64,000 nucleotides of DNA from Anaerolineae bacterium (GTDB taxonomy: Bacteria > Chloroflexota > Anaerolineae > Aggregatilineales > Phototrophicaceae). The notes beneath the pieces were generated by a model that searched no databases, was not told the origin of the DNA, and worked only from the letters and a program-made list of their open reading frames with translations. This document shows positions 36,205 to 44,787 of this stretch, in pieces. The DNA lies in assembly GCA_025055175.1 (NCBI GenBank), contig JANWYT010000027.1, positions 62,001 to 126,000 on the forward strand. Reading direction: 5' to 3'. A program made the position numbers and the translations under genes. Within the stretch, counting starts at the first letter, position 1, and each line of letters starts with the position of its first letter.

Positions 36205-38025
36205 ATGACAACGCCTATGCTCATCACTTTGGTCGTGCTGGTGGTATCGATTGGCCTGTTCATCTGGGATCGTCTGCGCGTGGACGTGGTAGCTTTGATG
36301 GTGCTGGTGACGTTGGCCATCAGCGGCGTGGTGACGCCACAGGAGGCCATCGCTGGCTTCAGCAGCAATACGCTCATCAGCTTTGCAGCCCTGTTCATCG
36401 TCGGCGGGGCAGTCTTCCAAACTGGCTTGGCCGACATGATAGCCAGCGCCATCCTGCGCTTGGCGGGCAAGAATGAGGTGAGGCTGCTCGCCGTCCTCAT
36501 GTGTGCAGTGGCCACCATGTCGGCTTTCATCTCGTCAACTGGCGTCGTGGCCCTCATGTTGCCCGCCGTCCTCAGCTTGGCGCGCCAAGCGCAGATTGCC
36601 CCCTCCAAGCTGCTCATCCCCATCGCCTTCAGCGCCTTGCTGGGCGGTGCTTCCACGCTCATCGGCACGCCGCCCAACCTGCTGGCCTCCGATGCCCTGG
36701 TCAAGGCCGGCGAACCCGCTTTCGGCTTCTTCTCCTTCGCGCCGGCAGCCCTCGTCATCTTCTTCCTGGGCCTGGTCTTCATGATCGCTGTGGGCCGCCA
36801 CCTGCTGCCCGTGCGCCAACCCATCGCCAAATCGCCTTTGCCCTCTCCTTCCGATTTGTTTCAGCTCTACCGCTTGCCCGACAACCTCATCCGCTTGCGC
36901 GTGCCGTCGGAGTCGGCCCTGGTGGGGGTCAGCCTGGCCGAGTCGCGCTTGCGTGAGAGCGGGGTCAACGTGCTGCGCGTCCATCATCCCCACCAGCGCC
37001 GCGAGAGCCTGCCCGACGGGACGACGGTCTTTCAGGCCGACGACGAGCTGATCGTGCAAGCTGAAGACAGCGCCATCCAGCGAGCCTGCGCGCGCTGGGG
37101 GCTGGCGGTTCGCGCCGATCAGCCGATCACCGAGAAAGACATGCTCACACAAGAGCTGGGCATCGCCGAGATTGTGCTGCGGCCACGCACCACGCTAGAA
37201 GGCGAGACGCTGGTCAGCTCGCGCTTCGGCACGCAGTTTGGCCTGAAAGTGCTGGAACTGCGCCGCGCCGACCAGGGCTTCCTGCACAACTTCGAGACGA
37301 TGCCACTCAAGGTGGGCGACGTGCTGCTGGTGCAAGGGCCATGGCGCGCCTTCATCGACCTCAAGCGCCGTCACCGCGAAGAGTTCATCGTCTTAGGCGA
37401 GAAAGAAGTCATCGCCAGCGGCATGTTGGCGCGTCGCCAGTACGCTCCACGCATGGTCGTCATCCTGGTGGCCATGATCCTGGCCATCTTGCTGGACAAC
37501 AGCGCGCTGGTGGTGGCCAGCCTGACCGCTGCCCTAGCCTGCGTCCTGAGCAACTGCATCACCATCGACGAAGCCTACCAAGCCATCGACTGGCGCACCA
37601 TCATCCTCATCGGCGGCATGTTCCCCATGAGTACGGCCCTGCAGAAAGTCGGCTTGGTGACGGCGCTGGCCGACTTTCAGACGCAGTTGGTGGGTGGAGC
37701 GGGGGCGGTGGCCGCCCTGGTGCTGATCTTCATCGTGACGGCCATCCTCACGCAGTTGCTGTCTAACACTGTCACAGCCTTGCTGCTGGCGCCCCTGGCC
37801 ATCGCCAACGCGCGCGCGCTGGGCGTCGAGCCAGAAGCCTTCGTCATGGTGGTGGCCCTGGCAGCATCGATGGCTTTCCTCACGCCGATCGCCTCGCCAG
37901 TGAACGCGCTGGTCATGAGCGCTGGCGACTATCGCTTCAGCGACTACGCGCGGGCAGGCTTCGCCTATATCCTGATGGCCTTCGCGGCCATCCTGGTCAT
38001 CGTGCCGCTGATGTATCCCCTGTGA
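36205..38025 (+). CDS. SLC13/DASS-family anion transporter with two RCK_C (TrkA_C) domains
   Basis: A 606-residue membrane protein. N-terminal helices include the first substrate/sodium-site signature, FISSTGVVALMLP (about 110-122), and a GTPPNLLAS loop. A central cytoplasmic region (about 225-405) contains two TrkA_C/RCK_C-like domains (motifs VGVSLAESRLRESGVNV and LVSSRFGTQFGLKVLEL). The C-terminal helices repeat the signature as LLSNTVTALLLAPLA and FLTPIASPVNALVM. The family moves sulfate, dicarboxylates or similar anions with sodium. RCK_C domains suggest gating by a small ligand. It is transcribed away from the BMP operon and probably alone. Confidence 0.9.
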   Translation: MTTPMLITLVVLVVSIGLFIWDRLRVDVVALMVLVTLAISGVVTPQEAIAGFSSNTLISFAALFIVGGAVFQTGLADMIASAILRLAGKNEVRLLAVLMCAVATMSAFISSTGVVALMLPAVLSLARQAQIAPSKLLIPIAFSALLGGASTLIGTPPNLLASDALVKAGEPAFGFFSFAPAALVIFFLGLVFMIAVGRHLLPVRQPIAKSPLPSPSDLFQLYRLPDNLIRLRVPSESALVGVSLAESRLRESGVNVLRVHHPHQRRESLPDGTTVFQADDELIVQAEDSAIQRACARWGLAVRADQPITEKDMLTQELGIAEIVLRPRTTLEGETLVSSRFGTQFGLKVLELRRADQGFLHNFETMPLKVGDVLLVQGPWRAFIDLKRRHREEFIVLGEKEVIASGMLARRQYAPRMVVILVAMILAILLDNSALVVASLTAALACVLSNCITIDEAYQAIDWRTIILIGGMFPMSTALQKVGLVTALADFQTQLVGGAGAVAALVLIFIVTAILTQLLSNTVTALLLAPLAIANARALGVEPEAFVMVVALAASMAFLTPIASPVNALVMSAGDYRFSDYARAGFAYILMAFAAILVIVPLMYPL

Positions 38026-38193
38026 CGGGGTCGTGCTTCGGAACGTCGCGGGGTGCGAACAGGCTTATCATAGCACGAACGTTCTTTTTGTGCAGGACAT
38101 GTGTCCGTCCATCCGTCCACCCCTTGTAGAAAAGCGCCAAAAGCTCATCGGCTTCTTTGGAGGCCAGATGGTAGCAATTTATGAGGCACAGGT

Positions 38194-38222
38194 TAAAATA
38201 GCCGCTGTTGACTTACGTCAAC
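38194..38222 (+). promoter_or_regulatory. -10 and operator-like palindrome of the BMP binding-protein operon
   Basis: TAAAAT (38194-38199) is a plausible -10. Seven bases downstream, GTTGAC (38207-38212) and GTCAAC (38217-38222) form a perfect inverted repeat around TTAC, at or just after the expected transcription start. Such a position suits a repressor operator. The start codon is at 38256 with GAGGAG upstream. Confidence 0.45.
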
Positions 38223-38255
38223 GGTCGAACATCCTTCCAGAGGAGACAAATATCG

Positions 38256-39479
38256 ATGAAACGCTTCACCCTTGCAGCCCTCGTGTTGGGCGTTGTGGCC
38301 ATGCTGAGCATGCCCGCCACAGCGCAAGACGAATTCATCTTCGGCATGATCTTGGTCGGCCCGCGCAACGATCGCGGCTGGAGTCAAGCGCACTTCGAAG
38401 GTGGCTTGTACGTCGAACAGAACATGCCCGGCGCCAAAATGCTGCTGTTTGAAAGCCTCAACCCCGCCGACGCGCCAGAAGCGACGCTGGAGAGCGTGGC
38501 CGCCGACATGATCGAACAAGGCGCTAAGCTCATCCTGACGACTTCCGACAGCTTTGAGAAGGACACCGACGCGGTGGCCGCTAAGTACCCCGACGTGATC
38601 TTCGTCAACATGAGCGGCAGCAACGCCCTAGAGATCAAGGCCCACGACCTCTTCGGTGGAGAAGCCGAAGAGGAGAACACCCCGCCCAACGTCGGCAACA
38701 TCATGCCGCAGATGGAATGGGACAAGCTGGTGGCCGGCTGCGCCGCCGCCCTGATGACCGAGACGGGCAGCATTGGCTACCTCGGCCCGCTCATCAACGC
38801 CGAGACGCGCCGCTTCGTCGCCTCTGCTTACCTAGGCGCGCGCCACTGTTACGAGACTTATCGTGGCAAGCCTGCCGATGAACTGACCTTCGCCGTCACC
38901 TGGATCGGCTTCTGGTTCAACATCCCTGGCGTGACGCTCGATCCCACTGCCGAGGTCAACACCTTCTTCGACAGCGGCGCCGACGTGGTCATCAGCGGCA
39001 TCGACACCACCGAAGCCGTCGTCGTCGCTGGGCGGCGCGCCAGCGAAGGCCAGCGCGTCTTCAGCGTGGCCTACGATAACAAGAGCGGCTGCGAAGAAGC
39101 CCCCGAATCTTGCCTGGGCGTCCCCTATTACAACTGGGGCATCGCCTATCTAGAATTGGCCGAAGCTGTCAAGGCTGGCACTTACGTCCCCGAATGGGAT
39201 TGGGTCGCCCCTAATTGGGACGACGTGAATGGCCCTAGCTCCATCGTCGGCTTCCTCAAGGGCCAGGGCCTGAGCGAAGAAGCTTCCGCTAACTTGGACA
39301 AGTTCACCGAGGAGATGGTGACCTTCGCCAAAGCTAACCCCGATGCCTTCTTCCTGTGGGAAGGCCCGCTGAGCTTGCAAGACGGCACGCCGCTGGCCGC
39401 TGAAGGCGAATTCGTCGACCCGCTCAAGATTTGGTATCTGCCGCAGCTCTTGGAAGGGATCATCGGCAAGAGCAGCTAG
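38256..39479 (+). CDS. BMP-family ABC transporter substrate-binding protein
   Basis: A 407-residue secreted protein. The start at 38256 (MKRFTLAALV) has GAGGAG upstream and begins a signal peptide ending near PATAQD; the longer frame from 38208 adds only an unlikely leader. There is no lipobox cysteine, unlike BmpA lipoproteins. The mature part starts FIFGMILVGPRNDRGWSQAH, typical of the Bmp family, and continues with the segments ADMIEQGAKLILTTS and AVVVAGRRASEGQRVFSVAYD. Bmp proteins bind purine nucleosides or related ligands. It heads the complete four-gene plus-strand importer and might also serve the minus-strand importer, which lacks a binding protein. Confidence 0.88.
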   Translation: MKRFTLAALVLGVVAMLSMPATAQDEFIFGMILVGPRNDRGWSQAHFEGGLYVEQNMPGAKMLLFESLNPADAPEATLESVAADMIEQGAKLILTTSDSFEKDTDAVAAKYPDVIFVNMSGSNALEIKAHDLFGGEAEEENTPPNVGNIMPQMEWDKLVAGCAAALMTETGSIGYLGPLINAETRRFVASAYLGARHCYETYRGKPADELTFAVTWIGFWFNIPGVTLDPTAEVNTFFDSGADVVISGIDTTEAVVVAGRRASEGQRVFSVAYDNKSGCEEAPESCLGVPYYNWGIAYLELAEAVKAGTYVPEWDWVAPNWDDVNGPSSIVGFLKGQGLSEEASANLDKFTEEMVTFAKANPDAFFLWEGPLSLQDGTPLAAEGEFVDPLKIWYLPQLLEGIIGKSS

Positions 39480-39490
39480 GCGCTCTCGTC

Positions 39491-39539
39491 CCTCATCCTC
39501 GGCCCTTCTCCTGCTGCCTTGCGGTGGGGGAGGGGCTTG
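39491..39539. repeat. Degenerate copy of the REP-like hairpin element
   Basis: CCTCATCC followed by a C/T-rich arm (CCCTTCTCC) and a G-rich arm (GGGGGAGGGG) can fold into an imperfect hairpin. It shares layout with 15278-15336 and again follows a binding-protein gene directly. Confidence 0.4.
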
Positions 39540-39569
39540 GGTTGAGCGTCGATCAAGCCAACACACCTC

Positions 39570-41024
39570 ATGGAAATTGTCCTCAAGAACATCAGCAAAC
39601 GCTTTGGGGCGGTGCGGGCCAATCAAGACATCAGCGTCGCCTTCTACAGTGGGCGAATCGTCGGCGTGCTGGGCGAGAACGGGGCGGGCAAGTCCACCTT
39701 GATGAAGATTCTCAGCGGCTTCCAGGCAGCCGACAGCGGCGAAATTTGGCTGGATGGCCAGCGAGTGCGCTATCGCGGGGCGCAAGAGGCGGTGCGCGCC
39801 GGGCTGGGCATGCTCCAACAAGACCCGCTAGACGTGCCAGCCTTCACCGTGCTGGAGAACTTCGTCTTCGGCAACCCCAACCTGGCCAACCCACGCCAGA
39901 AGCTGGCCGAGCTGGCCGCGCGCTTCGGCTTCCACCTAGATGCCGACGCACTGTGCGGGCAGCTCTCCATCGCTCAGCGCCAGCAACTGGAGATTGTGCG
40001 CCTGCTGGCCCTGGGCGTGCGCGCTCTCATCCTGGATGAGCCGACGACGGGCATCAGCGCGGAGCAAAAGGAGCTGCTGTTCAGCACGCTGCGTCGCCTG
40101 GCCCGCGAAGAGGGTATGACCGTGCTGCTGGTCAGCCACAAGTTAGAAGACGTGATTGCCCTGTGCGACGAGGTGATCGTGTTGCGCGGCGGCCGCCTGG
40201 TGGGGCGGACTAGTATGCCCACCACGCCGCAAGCGCTGGTGGCCATGATGTTCGAAGAGCTGTCGCCCATCGATGCGCGCCCTAGCTTGCCTTTAGGCCA
40301 AACTGCTTTGCGCGTGGAAAGCCTGCACTTACACGTGGATCGTCTGCACCTGCACAACCTGAACTTCAGCTTGCGCGGCGGCGAGACGGTAGGCCTGGCC
40401 GGCCTGGACGGCAGCGGCCAAGAAGCCTTCCTGCGCGTCTGCGCCGGCCTGTTGCGCCCCCAGCGCGGACGAGTCTGCGTTGGCGAGCAAGACTTCACCC
40501 ATCGCAGCTACCGCGACTTCCGTCGCGCAGGCGTCTACTTCACGGCGGCAGGCCGCCTAGAAGAAGGCCTCATCGCTGGCTTGACCCTGACCGAACACGT
40601 GGCCCTGACCGATGAAGGCGACGACGGCGCCGCCTGGATCAACTGGATTGACGCTGAGAAGCGGGCTGCTGCGCGCATTGCCCGCTACCAGGTGCGCGGC
40701 CAGCCCTACAGCCCGATTGAGACGCTCAGCGGCGGCAACCAACAGCGCGTCCTCATCTCTCTGCTGCCCGAACATCCGCGCGCCCTGCTGCTCGAACAGC
40801 CTACGCGCGGCCTGGACGTGGACTCCACTCGCTGGATTTGGCAGCAGCTGGAAGCGCGCCGCCAGCAGGGGGCGGGGATCGTCTTCAGCAGCGCCGAATT
40901 GGATGAGCTGGTCACCTACAGCGACCGCATCTTGGTCTTCTATGAAGGGCGCTGCGTAGAAGTAGCTGACGTGCGCCAGACCAGCGCCGACGCGCTGGGC
41001 CACTTGATCGGAGGCAACTTCTGA
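39570..41024 (+). CDS. BMP-family ABC transporter ATPase, double nucleotide-binding domain
   Basis: A 484-residue ATPase. The first domain has Walker A GENGAGKST (residues 36-44) and Walker B ALILDEPTTGIS, with a divergent signature LSIAQRQQLEI in place of LSxGQQQ. The second domain has a degenerate P-loop (GLDGSGQEA), signature LSGGNQQR, and ALLLEQPTRGLDVD, in which the Walker B Asp is Glu and the catalytic Glu is Gln. The second site is therefore probably not hydrolytic. It lies 90 bases after the binding-protein gene and 2 bases before the first permease. No good ribosome-binding site precedes the ATG. Confidence 0.88.
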   Translation: MEIVLKNISKRFGAVRANQDISVAFYSGRIVGVLGENGAGKSTLMKILSGFQAADSGEIWLDGQRVRYRGAQEAVRAGLGMLQQDPLDVPAFTVLENFVFGNPNLANPRQKLAELAARFGFHLDADALCGQLSIAQRQQLEIVRLLALGVRALILDEPTTGISAEQKELLFSTLRRLAREEGMTVLLVSHKLEDVIALCDEVIVLRGGRLVGRTSMPTTPQALVAMMFEELSPIDARPSLPLGQTALRVESLHLHVDRLHLHNLNFSLRGGETVGLAGLDGSGQEAFLRVCAGLLRPQRGRVCVGEQDFTHRSYRDFRRAGVYFTAAGRLEEGLIAGLTLTEHVALTDEGDDGAAWINWIDAEKRAAARIARYQVRGQPYSPIETLSGGNQQRVLISLLPEHPRALLLEQPTRGLDVDSTRWIWQQLEARRQQGAGIVFSSAELDELVTYSDRILVFYEGRCVEVADVRQTSADALGHLIGGNF

Positions 41025-41026
41025 AC

Positions 41027-42079
41027 ATGCGTGCTTGGAGAGACTTCGTCTTCGGCTTGCTGCCCATCAGCTTCTCGCTGCTAGTGACGGCCTTGCTGAT
41101 CGTCCTGGTGGGCAAAGACCCACTGGAGGTAGCCCGTGTGCTGTGGAGTGGGGCGTTCGGCACGAGCGAGACGCTGGCCAGCGTCGTCAACTTCTGGATT
41201 CCGCTGACGCTGGCAGCGCTAGGCCTGGTCGTCACCTTCCGCGCCGGCTTGTGGAACATCGGCGTCGAAGGCCAGATCATGATCGGCGCTGTCGCTGCCA
41301 GCGGCGTAGCCCTGTACGTCAAAGGCTTGCCTAGCCCACTGCTGATCGGCCTGAGCATGGCGGCAGCCGTGATGGCAGGAGCGCTGCTGGGGGCGCTGAT
41401 TGGCTTCCTGAAGCTGCGCTTGGGGGTGAACGAAATCTTCGGCGGGGTAGCCCTGAACGCTCTGGTCAACGTCGCCTCCATCTACCTCATCAGCGGCCCC
41501 TGGCAACCCGCCGAAGGCGGCAGCGCCCAAGCCACCAGCCCCTTCCCAATGGATGCGCGCTTGCCTCTCATCAGTCCCATCTTCCCCACCAGCTTGCTCA
41601 TGCTCGTCCTCACGGTGCTGGCCATCGGCCTGATCATCCGCCTGCTGAGCGGCACGCGCTGGGGCTTGCAACTCAAAGCAGTGGGCAAGAACCCGCGCTC
41701 GGCGTTGTTGTTGGGCGTGCCGACGGGGCGCAGCGTCTTCAGCGCGTTGGCGCTGTGCGGCTTGCTAGCTGGCTTGGGCGGAGCGCACCGCGTGCTGGAT
41801 ACTTACTACAGCCTGCGACCATTGGTCAGCGGCGGCATTGGCTTCTTGGCTTTGCTGGTGGTGCTGCTGGCGGCTATGCGCGCTCTGTGGGCGCCCCTCA
41901 TCGCCTTCGTCTTCGCGGCCATCTTGGGCGGCACGACGCGCGTGCGCATTCGCCTCCAGCTCGATCCCTCGCTGGCGGGGGTGCTGCAAGGGCTGATCGT
42001 GCTGACAGTCGTGCTGTTCCAGGGCATTCGCGAGCGCTATTTCGCCCATCACGATGAGAGCATCGAAGAGAAGGTCTGA
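41027..42079 (+). CDS. BMP-family ABC transporter permease (YufP-like)
   Basis: A 350-residue inner-membrane permease of normal length for the family. GGAGG lies upstream within the ATPase end. The hallmark LVVTFRAGLWNIGVEGQIMIG falls near residues 67-87. This is the direct counterpart of the enlarged minus-strand permease at 32348-34552 and shows what that protein would be without its insert. The stop overlaps the next start by one base (TGATG). Confidence 0.9.
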   Translation: MRAWRDFVFGLLPISFSLLVTALLIVLVGKDPLEVARVLWSGAFGTSETLASVVNFWIPLTLAALGLVVTFRAGLWNIGVEGQIMIGAVAASGVALYVKGLPSPLLIGLSMAAAVMAGALLGALIGFLKLRLGVNEIFGGVALNALVNVASIYLISGPWQPAEGGSAQATSPFPMDARLPLISPIFPTSLLMLVLTVLAIGLIIRLLSGTRWGLQLKAVGKNPRSALLLGVPTGRSVFSALALCGLLAGLGGAHRVLDTYYSLRPLVSGGIGFLALLVVLLAAMRALWAPLIAFVFAAILGGTTRVRIRLQLDPSLAGVLQGLIVLTVVLFQGIRERYFAHHDESIEEKV

Positions 42080-43077
42080 TGGACTCTGTCTTGCAAAATA
42101 CCCTGAACACAGTCGTCTCCAATGCTACACCGCTGGTGATCGCGGCCCTAGGCGAGACGATCACAGAGCGAGCTGGCGTCATCAACCTGTCGCTGGACGG
42201 CAGCCTAGCCCTGAGCGCTATGGTCGGCTTCGTAGCAGCCTACGCCGCCCAGCGGAGCGGGGTCAGCGCGCCCGTCGCCCTGGCGCTGGGGGTGACTTCG
42301 GCGGCCTTGATCGGGGCATTGATGGCCCTCATCATCGCCTGGGGCGGGATCACGCTGCGCCGCGACCAGGTGGCGGTGGGCTTCATCCTCACGTTGCTGG
42401 CCGCCGATTTGGCCCAATTCCTGGGCCAGGACTACACGCGCATCCCTGGCCCGACCTTCCCCACAGTGCCTGTGCCGTTCCTGGTCGACCTTCCCGTCGT
42501 CGGGCCGATCCTGTTCCGCCATAGCTTGTTCGTCTACTTCAGTTACGTGCTGCTGATCGTCTGCTGGTGGTGGCTGTTCCGCACCCAGGGCGGCCTGGCT
42601 CACCGCGCCATCGGCGAACGGCCCGCTTCGGCCTATGCGCGCGGCGTGGACGTGAATGGCCTGCGCTACCTTTATACGATCCTGGGCGGGGCGCTGGTGG
42701 GCGTCGCCGGGGCCGCCTTCTCGCTCAATCTGAAGCCTGGCTGGGCCAATCCGCCCTCCATGCGCGGCGATGGTTGGATTGCGCTGGCCATCGTCATCTT
42801 CGGCGGCTGGCATCCCTTCCGCGTGCTGCTGGGGGCATATTTGTTTGCGGCGCTGCGCGCCTTCGCCAGCGCCGCCCAGCGCAGCGGCGACGTCGGCATT
42901 CCGCTGGTGCTACTGAACGCCATCCCCTGGCTGGCCATGATCCTCACGCTGGTCTTCGTCAGCAGCGGCGTCTTGGAACGACTGCTGCGCGTCCTGCCGC
43001 GCGCCGTCCAAAACCGCGCTCGCGCCCTGCTGCGCAGCGATCCGCCCGCTGCCCTGGGGACGCGCTTCGAGCCTTGA
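42079..43077 (+). CDS. BMP-family ABC transporter permease (YufQ-like)
   Basis: A 332-residue inner-membrane permease. The segment ITERAGVINLSLDGSLALSA near residues 29-48 matches the family hallmark (ERsGV.N...EG). Multiple membrane helices follow to the end, and a basic tail completes it. It ends the four-gene operon (binding protein, ATPase, two permeases), and the promoter of the next gene overlaps its last codons. Confidence 0.9.
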   Translation: MDSVLQNTLNTVVSNATPLVIAALGETITERAGVINLSLDGSLALSAMVGFVAAYAAQRSGVSAPVALALGVTSAALIGALMALIIAWGGITLRRDQVAVGFILTLLAADLAQFLGQDYTRIPGPTFPTVPVPFLVDLPVVGPILFRHSLFVYFSYVLLIVCWWWLFRTQGGLAHRAIGERPASAYARGVDVNGLRYLYTILGGALVGVAGAAFSLNLKPGWANPPSMRGDGWIALAIVIFGGWHPFRVLLGAYLFAALRAFASAAQRSGDVGIPLVLLNAIPWLAMILTLVFVSSGVLERLLRVLPRAVQNRARALLRSDPPAALGTRFEP

Positions 43078-43102
43078 CTGATATATTATGAAGCATTAAA
43101 AT
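43074..43102 (+). promoter_or_regulatory. Promoter of paralogue 1
   Basis: TTGACT (43074-43079) and TAAAAT (43097-43102) are 17 bases apart. Expected transcription starts near 43109, which rules out the in-frame GTG at 43108 as start codon and supports GTG at 43138. Confidence 0.65.
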
Positions 43103-43137
43103 AATGAGTGTCCTATAAAAAGCGAAAGTTTGCCGCT

Positions 43138-43536
43138 GTGCCTATCACCTACGGTTGGTATGACGAAGCCAAGCACATCTGGATGATCGAATTCAGGGGA
43201 CACTGGACGTTGGACGACTTCTGGCGCATGGTCGATGCCTGCTACCAAGCCATTGACTCAGTTGCTCCGCACGCCTTCTACTACGTCACCGTAATGCACG
43301 GCAGCATGTATTTGCCCAAAGGCGCATTCTCAGCCATTCAGAGCGCCAGCAGCCAGACGCGGCCCAACGAGCGTATGCACGTCTTGGTAGGTGGTGGCAT
43401 GATCGTCAAGTCCTTCTTCCGAATGCGCAACTTTTTCATGCCCAAAGAGCGCCTGGAGTTAGCTGATACCCTAGAAGAAGCCCTGGCCATGATTGAGCAG
43501 GTTATCGCTCAAGATCAAATGCAACAGGCTTCCTGA
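43138..43536 (+). CDS. Five-member small-protein family, paralogue 1
   Basis: A 132-residue protein if started at GTG 43138 (VPITYGWYDEAK...), the point where all paralogues begin; an upstream GTG at 43108 would add ten residues but falls at the transcription start. The layout is GWYDEAKHIW, a helix with WTLDDFW, APHAFYYVT, a conserved VLVGGGMI strand and a final ADTLEEALAMIEQ helix. There is no signal peptide or membrane helix. The alternating strand-helix pattern and the closing T.EEAL helix resemble SpoIIAA/STAS-like folds, but that is inference. Function unknown. It is the first of five tandem copies and lies just behind a BMP importer. Confidence 0.85.
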   Translation: MPITYGWYDEAKHIWMIEFRGHWTLDDFWRMVDACYQAIDSVAPHAFYYVTVMHGSMYLPKGAFSAIQSASSQTRPNERMHVLVGGGMIVKSFFRMRNFFMPKERLELADTLEEALAMIEQVIAQDQMQQAS

Positions 43537-43570
43537 GCTTCTTCACAGCCCTTGATTCCATCAGCTTCGC

Positions 43571-43600
43571 TTGCTAAGCTTTAAAGGTTGTCTTTATAAG
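43571..43600 (+). promoter_or_regulatory. Promoter of paralogue 2
   Basis: TTGCTA (43571-43576) and TATAAG (43595-43600) are 18 bases apart, 24 bases before the ATG at 43624. Confidence 0.45.
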
Positions 43601-43623
43601 CTGAGCTGAAAGATCGTGCGCTT

Positions 43624-44019
43624 ATGCCCATCACCTTCGGCTGGTACAATGAAGCCAAGCACATCTGGATTCAAGAATTCAGCAATTACTGGACGATGGA
43701 AGAGTTTTGGGTTGCGGCAGACGAAGCCTACAAGGCCATCGACGCCATCGCCCCGCACAAGTTCTACATCATCTCCGACATGACCAGCAGCATGCGTTTG
43801 CCGCCCGGCCTGCTCTCAGCGACGCGCAGTATCTTGCAACGCAAACGCAACAACGAAGCGCTGCACGTGCTGGTCGGGGGAGGGGTCATCATCCACTCGC
43901 TCTATCAGATGGCCAGGCCCGCTACCAAACAGTACTTACGTCTGGCCAACACCCTGGAAGAGGCCTTGGCCATGATCGACGAAGCCATTGCTCAGGATCA
44001 GGTCGGCAGCTCAGGTTAA
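43624..44019 (+). CDS. Five-member small-protein family, paralogue 2
   Basis: A 131-residue cytoplasmic protein. Conserved positions are GWY (6-8), HIW (13-15), APHKFY (43-48), LPPG (59-62), HVLVGGG (81-87) and LANTLEEAL (107-115). It differs from its neighbours by a basic ILQRKRNNE segment before the VGGG strand. The upstream ribosome-binding site is weak. Divergence from paralogue 1 is substantial, so the duplication is old. Function unknown. Confidence 0.85.
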   Translation: MPITFGWYNEAKHIWIQEFSNYWTMEEFWVAADEAYKAIDAIAPHKFYIISDMTSSMRLPPGLLSATRSILQRKRNNEALHVLVGGGVIIHSLYQMARPATKQYLRLANTLEEALAMIDEAIAQDQVGSSG

Positions 44020-44046
44020 GTCTGAAGCAAAGATGCTCACTCGTCC

Positions 44047-44075
44047 TTAACTTTTTGCAGCAGAGCCTCTATAAT
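44047..44075 (+). promoter_or_regulatory. Promoter of paralogue 3
   Basis: TTAACT (44047-44052) and a consensus TATAAT (44070-44075) are 17 bases apart, 43 bases before the ATG at 44119. A GGAG ribosome-binding site lies between. Confidence 0.65.
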
Positions 44076-44118
44076 GTAGCGACATTAAGAACAAGCTGTC
44101 GCTGGAGATTCTGCTAAC

Positions 44119-44526
44119 ATGCCCATTAAGGTCGGTTGGTACGATGAGCGTCAGCGCATTTGGTCGCAGGTCTTCACAGGCTCTTGGACGCTCGATGAGT
44201 ACTGGGAGTCAGTCGACAAGACCCACCGTGCGCTCGACTCAGTCGCACCTCATCCTGTTTACATCTTCACCGAAATTCGCGGAACATTGCGCCTGCCGCC
44301 CGGCATGCTGACGGCGCTGCGCACCGTCAGCGCGCAGGCACGAGCGCATGAGCGCATTCACGTCATCATCGGCGGCGGCATGATCGTCCGCTCGCTCTTC
44401 CGCGTCGGCCAGGCTATCGTCCCCAATCCCCACATTCGCCTGGCAGACACCCTAGAAGAAGCGCTGATGTTGATTGAGCAGATGATCGTCCACGACCAGA
44501 CTCGCGCCAAGCAGGGCAGCGAGTAG
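44119..44526 (+). CDS. Five-member small-protein family, paralogue 3
   Basis: A 135-residue cytoplasmic protein beginning MPIKVGWYDERQRIWSQVF. It keeps WTLDEYW, SVAPHPVYIF, LPPGML, ERIHVIIGGGMIVRSLF and LADTLEEALMLIEQ. The tail is longer and hydrophilic. GGAG lies upstream and it has its own promoter. A structured inverted-repeat region follows its stop. Function unknown. Confidence 0.85.
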   Translation: MPIKVGWYDERQRIWSQVFTGSWTLDEYWESVDKTHRALDSVAPHPVYIFTEIRGTLRLPPGMLTALRTVSAQARAHERIHVIIGGGMIVRSLFRVGQAIVPNPHIRLADTLEEALMLIEQMIVHDQTRAKQGSE

Positions 44527-44584
44527 TAGCCATCGCCTTCTCTTCCCGCTCCGCTGCGATCTCCAAGCTGCGCCAGACCAGCCT

Positions 44585-44641
44585 AGGAGCGCTCTAGCGA
44601 GGGACGACACGTCGTGCGCAGCCACTTGCCTGAGCGCTCCT
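44585..44641. other. Nested inverted repeats between paralogues 3 and 4
   Basis: AGGAGCGCTC (44585-44594) pairs perfectly with GAGCGCTCCT (44632-44641). Inside, ACGAC (44604-44608) pairs with GTCGT (44611-44615). Each outer arm is itself palindromic (GAGCGCTC), so it may be a pair of protein-binding sites, a structured RNA or a terminator without a T-run. Confidence 0.5.
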
Positions 44642-44787
44642 GCCCAAGTCTCGGATTTGATTGAGCGAGCTATTCAAGGCAGCTCCTGGAATTCACCAAA
44701 GATCAAGATTTTTGAACATCGCATAGCAAAAGTCGGTCATAATATTAGAGTAAGCTATTAACAGCAATAACAATAGGAAATTGGTCT

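Noticed and set aside
43108-43137. Upstream GTG start for paralogue 1
   Set aside because: It coincides with the predicted transcription start and adds a basic decapeptide absent from the other four paralogues.
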